From: an uncultured Eubacteriales bacterium
Lineage (GTDB): Bacteria > Bacillota > Clostridia > Christensenellales > Aristaeellaceae
Reading direction: 5' to 3'
Length of the DNA stretch: 10,830 nucleotides
NCBI GenBank assembly: GCA_902796115.1
Contig: CADBNX010000267.1
Location: 1 to 10,830, forward strand
Below are positions 1 to 4,704 of the stretch, piece by piece; positions within the stretch are counted from its first letter, which is position 1; each line of letters opens with the position of its first letter. Below the pieces are notes generated by a model that saw only the letters and a program-made list of their open reading frames with translations, made no database searches and was not told the origin of the DNA. The position numbers and the translations under genes are program-made.

Positions 1-48
1 CGCCCACAGGGCGCGCTCGGCTCCGCCCGGCGAAGCCACTGAATGAGG

Positions 49-110
49 ATTGAAAGCAGAGGGTGTCCCCCCTCTGCACTCCCCTTGCAAGCCATGTTTC
101 AATGTTTTTT
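49..110 (+). terminator. Possible composite intrinsic terminator of an upstream gene
   Basis: A perfect 8-bp hairpin (GCAGAGGG at 56-63 with CCCTCTGC at 70-77) sits inside a perfect 7-bp outer stem (ATTGAAA at 49-55 with TTTCAAT at 97-103). Six T residues follow at 105-110. The outer stem next to a T-run is terminator-like, but the 19-nt single-stranded stretch between the two stems is unusual. It would end a transcript entering from the left of the window. Bases 1-48 hold another small hairpin (CGCCC/GGGCG at 1-13) and no recognisable gene. Confidence 0.35.
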
Positions 111-159
111 CTCTCAGTTTGATCATGTCACTTTAGGGTTATGCTTACAACATATTGCT

Positions 160-194
160 CTGCCCTTCCGTGAACAAATACACGGGAAGAGCAG
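160..194 (+). other. Hairpin upstream of the permease promoter
   Basis: Positions 160-172 and 181-194 form a stem of twelve Watson-Crick pairs with one C/A mismatch (164/190) and one bulged G (184), closing an 8-nt A-rich loop. No T-run follows on either strand, so it is not a standard terminator. It lies just upstream of the putative operator at 199-219. I see no riboswitch core (SAM, T-box) in it, and its role is unknown. The rest of 111-198 holds nothing else I can support. Confidence 0.4.
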
Positions 195-198
195 CTAT

Positions 199-219
199 TG
201 TCCATAAAAACCATTGACA
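199..219 (+). promoter_or_regulatory. Putative operator, copy 1
   Basis: TGTCCATAAA at 199-208 is identical over 10 bases to the left arm of the perfect palindrome at 2445-2465. After the same 1-nt spacer comes a degenerate right half, ACCATTGACA (210-219), matching 6 of 10 bases of the palindrome's right arm, including the GACA end. The right half overlaps the predicted -35 hexamer at 214-219, so a bound protein would occlude RNA polymerase. The shared element suggests co-regulation of the permease operon with the binding-protein gene. The regulator is not in the window and I do not recognise the motif. Confidence 0.45.
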
Positions 220-242
220 TCATAAATCAACTGTGCTATTTT
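214..242 (+). promoter_or_regulatory. Predicted sigma-A promoter of the ABC permease operon
   Basis: The -35 is TTGACA (214-219, consensus). A 17-nt spacer leads to TATTTT (237-242), which matches the -10 consensus at four of six positions. Transcription would start near 249, leaving a short 5' leader of about 44 nt before the ATG at 293. The -35 is overlapped by the putative operator at 199-219. Confidence 0.5.
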
Positions 243-292
243 GAGGCTGCTGCCGTTGGAAGGTCAGCGTGTTTTTTGTGAGAGGAAGGAAT

Positions 293-964
293 ATGGACTG
301 GACATTCATCGCGGCCCATGTGCCTGATTTTATCCGCGGCGCCTGGGTGACGCTGCGTTTCGGCCTGTATGGGGTGGCCTGTTCGGCCGTACTGGGACTT
401 TTGTGCAGCCTGGTGCGGGTATTCCGGGTGCCGGTGCTGCGGGCGCTGGTTCGCTTCTATGTGGAGCTTTCCCGGAACACCCCGCTGCTGGTGCAGCTGT
501 TTTTCCTGTACGCAGGATTGCCCCGGGTGGGGATCCGGCTCAGCGCCGAAGCCTGCGCGGTCACGGGTCTCACGTTCCTGGGCGGCGGGTATATGGCGGA
601 GGCTTTCCGCAGCGGGCTGGAATCGGTAAGCCGCGCACAGCGCGAGGCCGGGGAATGCATCGGCCTGACACCGATGCAGACGGTTCGCTTCGTTGTGCTG
701 CCCCAGGCCCTTGCCACGGCCGCGCCCGCGCTGTTTGCCAATATGATTTTTCTGATCAAGGAAACCAGCATGTTTTCCGTTCTGGCGATGATGGATCTGA
801 TGAATGTGGCGGATACCCTGCGCACAGGAGGCGGACGCACGATTGAAGTGCTGTCCATGCTGGTGATCGCGTATGCGGTCATTCTGCTGCCGGTGTCCGC
901 TGCGGCCATGCTGGCGGAGAGGAGGATGCGTTTTGCAGGATTCGGGCGTCAGCATCCTGTTTAA
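293..964 (+). CDS. Polar amino-acid ABC transporter permease 1 (probable cysteine/cystine system)
   Basis: Integral membrane subunit of a polar amino-acid ABC importer (His/Glu/Gln/cystine type), 223 residues, the usual family length. Hydrophobic segments alternate with short loops. RNTPLLVQLFF (61-71) is the conserved family motif. The EAA loop that docks onto the ATPase is at about 118-139 (EAGECIGLTPMQ... LPQA). The ATG at 293 is chosen because GAGGAAGGA (282-290) lies directly upstream; an in-frame GTG at 269 lacks such a site. The gene overlaps permease 2 by 32 nt, and the ATPase follows. The two permeases probably form a heterodimer in the cytoplasmic membrane. The substrate is inferred from the binding protein at 2783 and the methionine genes, not from this protein, so another polar amino acid remains possible. 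Confidence 0.88.
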   Translation: MDWTFIAAHVPDFIRGAWVTLRFGLYGVACSAVLGLLCSLVRVFRVPVLRALVRFYVELSRNTPLLVQLFFLYAGLPRVGIRLSAEACAVTGLTFLGGGYMAEAFRSGLESVSRAQREAGECIGLTPMQTVRFVVLPQALATAAPALFANMIFLIKETSMFSVLAMMDLMNVADTLRTGGGRTIEVLSMLVIAYAVILLPVSAAAMLAERRMRFAGFGRQHPV

Positions 965-1604
965 GGGAATCAACTTTCAGCGCTTGATGGGCGGTTTGTG
1001 GGTGACGATGCGCATCGCGCTGATCACCATCGGCCTGTCCCTGGTGCTTGGCCTGGTGTTTGGCCTGATCATGCTCAGCCGGCGGAGAGTGCTGCGGGCA
1101 GTCTGCCGGGGATGGCTGGAGGCGGTGCGGTTCATGCCGCAGCTGGTGCTGCTGTACCTGGTCTATTTCGGCTTTGCCCGCATCTTCGGCTGGGACCTTG
1201 ACGGCGAAACCAGCGCCGTGATCGTGTTCACCTTCTGGGGAACGGCGGAAATGGGCGATCTGGTGCGCGGCGCCGTTGCCTCCATTCCGGCGCATCAGCG
1301 GGAAAGCGCCGAAGCCCTGGGACTGGTTCCGATGCAGGTCTACCGCTGTGTGCTGATCCCCCAGACGATACGCCGTCTGCTTCCGCAGGCGATCAACCTT
1401 TCCACGCGCATCATCAAAACCACGGCGCTGGTGAAAATGATCAATGTCACCGAAGTGCTGAAGGTGGGGCAGCAGATCATCGGGCAGTTTTACCGCCAGC
1501 TGGACGCGCCTTTCTGGGTCTATCTTTCCATTTTTATCCTGTATTTCATCATCTGCTGGCCGATTTCCGCGCTTGCGGGCCGGCTGGAAAAGTACTGGGC
1601 ATAG
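933..1604 (+). CDS. Polar amino-acid ABC transporter permease 2 (probable cysteine/cystine system)
   Basis: Second membrane subunit of the same importer, 223 residues. The EAA loop is at about 124-144 (ESAEALGLVPMQ... LIPQ), followed by an NLSTRIIKTTAL segment typical of the family and a final hydrophobic helix at about 195-213. I place the start at TTG 933. GGAGAGGAGG lies just upstream at 916-925, and this start gives a protein of the normal family length beginning just before the first helix. No ATG start has an equally good site; the nearest in-frame ATG (987) would remove N-terminal residues that homologues usually have. The start lies inside the end of permease 1, implying translational coupling. 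The ATPase begins 10 nt after the stop. Confidence 0.87.
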   Translation: MQDSGVSILFKGINFQRLMGGLWVTMRIALITIGLSLVLGLVFGLIMLSRRRVLRAVCRGWLEAVRFMPQLVLLYLVYFGFARIFGWDLDGETSAVIVFTFWGTAEMGDLVRGAVASIPAHQRESAEALGLVPMQVYRCVLIPQTIRRLLPQAINLSTRIIKTTALVKMINVTEVLKVGQQIIGQFYRQLDAPFWVYLSIFILYFIICWPISALAGRLEKYWA

Positions 1605-1614
1605 GAGGCGCCGC

Positions 1615-2379
1615 ATGGATGGAATCCTTCAGGTAAGACAGATCAGCAAAGCGTTTGATCAGAACCATGTGCTGCGGGATGTTTCGCTGGACCTTTGCGA
1701 AGGAGAGGTGCTGGTGGTGGTCGGCCCCAGCGGCTGCGGCAAGAGCACGCTGCTGCGCTGCGTCAACGGCCTTGAGCAGATCGACGGTGGCGAGATCCTT
1801 CTGCGGGGAGAGGTCATTTCCGGCCGGAAAAAGAACCTGCATCTGGTGCGGCAGAAGATCGGCATGGTGTTTCAGAGCTACGATCTGTTTCCCCATATGA
1901 AGGTGATGGACAATCTGATCCTCGGGCCGGTCAAGGCCCTGGGAAAGCCGAAGGAGCAGGCGCGGGAGGAAGCCATGCGGATGCTCACCCGGGTGGGCCT
2001 TGCGGAAAAGGCCGGCGTCTATCCGCGGACGCTCTCCGGCGGGCAGCGCCAGCGCGTGGCCTTGGTGCGTGCCATGCTGATGCAGCCGGAGATCCTGCTG
2101 CTGGACGAAATCACGGCGGCCCTGGATCCGGAAATGGTGAGCGAGGTGCTGAACGTGGTGCTGGACCTGGCGCGGGACGGTATGACCATGGTGATCGTCA
2201 CGCATGAGATGCGCTTTGCGGAGGCGGTGGCGGATCAGGTGCTCTTTCTGGAGGACGGAAGCGTTGTGGAGCGTAATCCGCCGGAAATCTTCTTCCACCG
2301 GCCCGAAACGGAACGGGCAAGACGTTTTCTGCAGAGCTTTGATTACGCGCCCCGGAAGCGCGCTGTGGGCGGGGACTGA
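1615..2379 (+). CDS. Polar amino-acid ABC transporter ATP-binding protein
   Basis: Cytoplasmic ATPase subunit (GlnQ/TcyC-like, 254 residues) that powers the two upstream permeases. Walker A is GPSGCGKST (37-45), the Q-loop Gln is at 87 (MVFQSYDLFP), the signature LSGGQ is at 140-144, Walker B with its catalytic Glu is LLLDE (161-165), the D-loop is AALDPE, and the switch His lies in VTHEM. All catalytic elements are intact. The ATG at 1615 follows AGGAGG (1603-1608) by 6 nt. The wording ALVRAML and DEITAALDPE, rather than the commoner IARAL and DEPTSALDPE, recalls the sub-branch paired with CjaA-like binding proteins, but that is from memory. The operon seems to end here. Positions 2380-2409 contain no hairpin terminator, so some readthrough into the downstream leader is possible. 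Confidence 0.93.
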   Translation: MDGILQVRQISKAFDQNHVLRDVSLDLCEGEVLVVVGPSGCGKSTLLRCVNGLEQIDGGEILLRGEVISGRKKNLHLVRQKIGMVFQSYDLFPHMKVMDNLILGPVKALGKPKEQAREEAMRMLTRVGLAEKAGVYPRTLSGGQRQRVALVRAMLMQPEILLLDEITAALDPEMVSEVLNVVLDLARDGMTMVIVTHEMRFAEAVADQVLFLEDGSVVERNPPEIFFHRPETERARRFLQSFDYAPRKRAVGGD

Positions 2380-2409
2380 CACAAATACAAAGTAAAAACA
2401 ATTTTCTGC

Positions 2410-2438
2410 TTGACAGACGATTTGACCTTGATTATAAT
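2410..2438 (+). promoter_or_regulatory. Perfect-consensus sigma-A promoter for the leader and binding-protein gene
   Basis: TTGACA (2410-2415), a 17-nt spacer, then TATAAT (2433-2438): both hexamers and the spacing match the sigma-A optimum exactly. Transcription should start around 2445, the first base of the palindrome at 2445-2465. So strong a promoter suits the binding protein, normally the most abundant part of an ABC importer, and implies that control comes from repression and attenuation. Confidence 0.88.
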
Positions 2439-2444
2439 CCTTAA

Positions 2445-2465
2445 TGTCCATAAACTTTATGGACA
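2445..2465 (+). promoter_or_regulatory. Perfect 21-bp palindrome at the transcription start: putative operator, copy 2
   Basis: The left arm TGTCCATAAA (2445-2454) and right arm TTTATGGACA (2456-2465) are exact reverse complements around a single C (2455). The element covers the predicted +1 to +21, a classical repressor position. Its left half recurs exactly at 199-208, upstream of the permease operon. The 1-nt spacer makes an RNA hairpin with full-length arms impossible, although a shorter AT-rich-loop hairpin at the mRNA 5' end could form and might protect the transcript. The motif does not match the CymR, Fur, PerR or Rex consensus sequences I know. Confidence 0.7.
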
Positions 2466-2487
2466 ATTGTGAAAGGAGGACGGAGCC

Positions 2488-2565
2488 ATGAAAGAGAGCC
2501 GGTTCATGATGTGCCGCATGTGCTGTTTCAGGCGTCCGTCTCACCTGAAGCGCTGTTTGTGTTGA
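2488..2565 (+). CDS. Cys/Met-rich 25-residue leader peptide of a predicted attenuator
   Basis: This short ORF has a strong ribosome binding site (AAAGGAGG at 2472-2479, 8 nt from the ATG) and lies between the consensus promoter and an intrinsic terminator. Of 25 residues, five are Cys (9, 12, 13, 23, 25) and four are Met (1, 7, 8, 11). Codons 7-13 read MMCRMCC. The second half is basic (FRRPSHLKRCLC). With no membrane segment or domain, it is best read as a regulatory leader whose translation rate senses charged tRNA-Cys, possibly also tRNA-Met. The family precedent is the polycysteine leader ORFs that control sulfur genes in mycobacteria, and more generally trp/his leaders. Codons 16-19 contain the antiterminator arm. 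The downstream genes (cysteine-binding protein, metA, metY) fit this sensing role. That the peptide is translated is inferred. Confidence 0.75.
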   Translation: MKESRFMMCRMCCFRRPSHLKRCLC

Positions 2566-2608
2566 AAACTTTCGCAGACAGAGGCGTGTACACACAGAGA
2601 GACGGACG
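2533..2608 (+). promoter_or_regulatory. Predicted antiterminator pairing, mutually exclusive with the terminator
   Basis: CGTCCGTCTC (2533-2542), inside leader codons 16-19, is an exact reverse complement of GAGACGGACG (2599-2608), the 5' arm of the terminator. The ten Watson-Crick pairs compare with a terminator stem that contains a mismatch and a G-U. Part of the same arm (2536-2541) can also pair with 2478-2483, next to the leader Shine-Dalgarno, with one G-U, giving a possible third state. A ribosome stalled at Cys 9 or 12 would leave 2533-2542 mostly exposed. One waiting at the stop codon would sit inside the 56-nt loop. I infer starvation leads to antitermination; the direction is not proven. 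Confidence 0.6.
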
Positions 2609-2635
2609 GTTCCCAGGACTGTCCGCCTCTTTTTT
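2597..2635 (+). terminator. Intrinsic terminator of the attenuator
   Basis: The 5' arm GAGACGGACGGT (2599-2610) pairs with ACTGTCCGCCTC (2618-2629), with one A/C mismatch (2602/2626) and one G-U (2608/2620), closing a 7-nt loop. It extends by A2598-T2630 and ends in six Ts (2630-2635). It lies between the leader ORF and the binding-protein gene, with no full gene before it, so its natural role is premature termination. Confidence 0.82.
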
Positions 2636-2658
2636 GAACCGGGAAAGGAAGGATCCGG

Positions 2659-2730
2659 ATGCTGACAAGATCCAGATGCGCCAAGGACCGATGCCGGCGC
2701 GAACAAAAAACACCGGCTGCTCTCGTTTGA
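2659..2730 (+). CDS. Possible second short upstream ORF (23 codons)
   Basis: The ATG at 2659 is preceded by GGAAAGGAAGG (2642-2652) at a usable 6-nt spacing and reads 23 codons to TGA at 2728-2730. The peptide starts MLTRSRCAKDRCRR, with two Cys and a basic N-terminal half, and is otherwise featureless. It lies after the terminator, so it would be made only from readthrough transcripts. Its base range includes an imperfect 12-nt direct repeat (2651-2662 and 2668-2679, 10 of 12 identical after aligning), so chance is a real possibility. Confidence 0.28.
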   Translation: MLTRSRCAKDRCRREQKTPAALV

Positions 2731-2782
2731 GACACACAGACACAACGATCAAAAACAGATTTAAAGAAAAGGAGAAACGAAA

Positions 2783-3616
2783 ATGAAACACATTGTGAAG
2801 ATCGCAGCGCTTGCACTGGCACTGGTACTGGCTCTTTCTCTTGCTTCCGCTTCCCTGGCCGAAGGCTACCGCAGCCTGGATGAAATCAAAAGCGACGGAA
2901 AAATCGTGATCGGCCTCTTTTCCGACAAGAAGCCCTTCGGATATGTGGATGAATACGGCGAATACCAGGGATACGACGTCTATCTGGCGCGCCGTCTGGC
3001 CGAGGATCTGGGCGTGGAGCTTGAGATCGTATCCCTGGACGCGCCCAACCGCATCGAATACCTGCAGTCCTTCAAGGTGGACGTGGTGCTGGCTAACTTC
3101 ACCTATACCGAGGATCGCGCGCAGCAGGTGGATTTCGCGCTTCCGTACATGAAAGTGGCTTTGGGTGTGGTCAGCCCCGATTCGGCGCTGATCACAGAGC
3201 CTGAGCAGCTCAACGGCAAAACGCTCATCGTATCCAAAGGCACCACGGCGGAGACCTTCTTTGAGGCCGAGTATCCGGATGTGAAGCTTCTGAAGTTCGA
3301 CAGCTACACAGAAGCGTATATCGCCCTGATCGACGGCCGCGGCGACGCCCTCTCCACCGACAACACCGAGGTGCTGGCCTGGGCGATCGAAAACTCCGGC
3401 TTCAGCGTGGGCATTGAGAGCCTGGGCAGTCTGGACACGATCAATCCGGCTGTATCGAAGGGAAATGAAACCCTCCTGAACTGGATCAATGACGAGATCG
3501 TACTGCTGGGGCAGGAGAATTTCTTCCACGCGGACTATGAGGCAACACTTCGTGAAACCTACGGCCCAGATGCGGACGCGGACAGCCTGGTGGTGGAAGG
3601 CGGCGTGGTGGAGTAA
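2783..3616 (+). CDS. Extracellular substrate-binding protein, CjaA/BspA-like cysteine/cystine binder
   Basis: Solute-binding protein family 3 (277 residues) that captures an amino acid outside the membrane and delivers it to the upstream permease pair. The signal peptide spans about 1-27 (basic start, hydrophobic ALALALVLALSLASA core, cleavage plausible after SLA). FTYTEDRAQQVDFALPYM (106-123) is the family motif; Arg112 should bind the ligand carboxylate. GTTAETFF (153-160), RGDALSTDNT (186-195) and a C-terminal VVEGG closely recall Campylobacter CjaA, a cysteine-binding protein; this is from memory. There is no lipobox Cys. The whole protein contains no Cys and one internal Met (123), a sulfur-sparing composition. 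The ATG at 2783 follows AAGGAG (2769-2774). The gene has its own promoter and attenuator, separate from the permease operon. A related polar amino acid is the main alternative ligand. Confidence 0.88.
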   Translation: MKHIVKIAALALALVLALSLASASLAEGYRSLDEIKSDGKIVIGLFSDKKPFGYVDEYGEYQGYDVYLARRLAEDLGVELEIVSLDAPNRIEYLQSFKVDVVLANFTYTEDRAQQVDFALPYMKVALGVVSPDSALITEPEQLNGKTLIVSKGTTAETFFEAEYPDVKLLKFDSYTEAYIALIDGRGDALSTDNTEVLAWAIENSGFSVGIESLGSLDTINPAVSKGNETLLNWINDEIVLLGQENFFHADYEATLRETYGPDADADSLVVEGGVVE

Positions 3617-3653
3617 GCGCAGGGCGGAAGGCTCATATGCGCTGATCCGGACA

Positions 3654-3682
3654 GGGGAGTGCCGCCCAAGCGGCGGCCCCCC
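3654..3682 (+). other. GC-rich hairpin between the binding-protein gene and metA
   Basis: GCCGCC (3661-3666) pairs with GGCGGC (3672-3677) around a 5-nt loop, and GGGG (3654-3657) can stack on CCCC (3678-3681) with a 3-nt bulge. A weaker stem precedes it (AGCGCA 3616-3621 with TGCGCT 3638-3643). No T-run follows, so termination is unlikely. It may stabilise the upstream mRNA or help set unequal expression between binding protein and metA. No SAM riboswitch is visible in this gap. Confidence 0.4.
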
Positions 3683-3712
3683 TCGCGGCCTGGGTTGAGA
3701 GGAGGTTCAGCA

Positions 3713-4633
3713 ATGCCGATACGGATTAATGAAAAGATGCCGGTCGTCCGGAAGCTGGAGTCTGAACAGATTTTTGTGATGCATGAATCAAGGGCCGCTT
3801 CCCAAGATATCCGCGAACTGGAAATCGCCATCCTGAATCTCATGCCGGATAAAGAGGATACCGAACTGCAGCTCCTCAGGCTTCTTTCCAATACCCCTCT
3901 GCAGGTAAGGCCGACCTTTCTGCGGCTGGACTCCCATTCGTACAAGCACGTTACAGAGGATTATCTGCAGCAGTATTACCGCTCTTTTTCTTCTGTGAAG
4001 GATCGATGTTTTGACGGGCTGATCATCACGGGTGCCCCGGTGGAAACGCTGCCCTTCGAAGAAGTGGATTACTGGGATGAACTGGCAGGGCTGATGGACT
4101 GGGCGGATCGGCATGTTACGGCGGTTCTGCATCTGTGCTGGTCGGCGCAGGCGGGATTGTACCATCATTACGGGATCCGGAAGCATCTCCTGCCTGCGAA
4201 GCTTTCGGGGGTTTATTCCCACCGGACGGTGTTTCGGGAGGAGGCGCTGACACGCGGATTCAACGATGTTTTCCACGCGCCGCATTCCCGTTATACCGGC
4301 ATCCTGAAGGAGGAGGTCCAGCGCTGTCGGGAACTGGATATTCTGGCAGAATCGGATGTGGCTGGCATCTATCTGATTCACGACAGGGAAAAGCAACGCC
4401 TGTTTGTGACCGGACATCCGGAATACAGCCGGGCGACCCTTGCCAATGAATATACCAGGGATACGGCCAGGGGTATTCATCCGGCAATTCCGGTGGGCTA
4501 TTTCCCCAATGATGATCCGGCGGGCATTCCTCTTTTTCGGTGGAAAGCGCATGCAAATCTGCTGTTCACGAACTGGCTGAACTATGAAGTGTATCAGATT
4601 ACCCCCTATCATCTGAACGATGTGGGGAAATAA
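3713..4633 (+). CDS. metA: Homoserine O-acetyltransferase, MetA-type (HTS family)
   Basis: Cytoplasmic enzyme of methionine synthesis, 306 residues, full length for the HTS family. It activates homoserine by acylating its hydroxyl. The N-terminus MPIRINEKMPVVRKLE is diagnostic. The catalytic nucleophile is Cys142 (LHLCWSAQAG), and His235 and Glu237 lie in VTGHPEYSR, at the same numbers as in characterised family members. Residue 111 is Glu (GAPVETLPF). Studies of the family show that Glu here favours acetyl-CoA and Gly favours succinyl-CoA, so acetylation is predicted despite the usual 'succinyltransferase' label. This fits the O-acetylhomoserine sulfhydrylase next door. The ATG at 3713 follows GAGAGGAGG (3697-3705) by 7 nt. 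It lies 96 nt after the binding-protein gene with no clear terminator between them, so it may share the attenuated transcript. Confidence 0.95.
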   Translation: MPIRINEKMPVVRKLESEQIFVMHESRAASQDIRELEIAILNLMPDKEDTELQLLRLLSNTPLQVRPTFLRLDSHSYKHVTEDYLQQYYRSFSSVKDRCFDGLIITGAPVETLPFEEVDYWDELAGLMDWADRHVTAVLHLCWSAQAGLYHHYGIRKHLLPAKLSGVYSHRTVFREEALTRGFNDVFHAPHSRYTGILKEEVQRCRELDILAESDVAGIYLIHDREKQRLFVTGHPEYSRATLANEYTRDTARGIHPAIPVGYFPNDDPAGIPLFRWKAHANLLFTNWLNYEVYQITPYHLNDVGK

Positions 4634-4704
4634 CCATACGGCAGTACGATCCGGATCCGGTTCCGGATAAAACACATGATCAAATGAAAAAGGAGAGAAA
4701 AACC

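Noticed and set aside
40..56. GAGGATTGAAAG resembles the 3' end of some CRISPR repeats
   Set aside because: It occurs once; there is no second copy at repeat-spacer distance and no cas gene. The ATTGAAA is better explained as one arm of the stem with 97-103.
244..277. T-run GTTTTTTG (270-277) before the first permease, possible second attenuator
   Set aside because: Only a 4-bp GCTG/CAGC pairing with internal mismatches precedes it. There is no leader ORF, and the 5' leader is only about 44 nt.
236..973. Open minus-strand frame opposite permease 1
   Set aside because: Low-complexity His/Gln/Arg-rich shadow translation with no recognisable domain; the + strand permease is clear.
2445..2465. 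The palindrome as an intrinsic terminator or IS inverted repeat
   Set aside because: No T-run follows, the loop would be 1 nt with full arms, and no transposase or target duplication is nearby. Its position at +1 favours an operator.
1549..2745. Long open frame on the minus strand opposite the ATPase and leader
   Set aside because: It is antisense to an ATPase with all motifs intact and its translation is rich in His, Gln and Arg, as expected of an antisense shadow in GC-rich DNA.
2469..2786. A 105-codon frame crossing the leader, terminator and spacer
   Set aside because: It runs through the terminator T-run and the binding-protein ribosome site, has no domain-like composition and no good start. 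The 25-codon frame explains the Shine-Dalgarno better.
3617..3712. SAM riboswitch or T-box before metA
   Set aside because: The gap is 96 nt and shows only two simple hairpins; no T-box sequence, kink-turn or SAM-I core is visible.
4634..4704. Hairpin ATCCGGA/TCCGGAT between metA and metY as a terminator
   Set aside because: It is followed by AAAACA and not Ts, and on the other strand it is also not followed by Ts. The genes remain likely co-transcribed.
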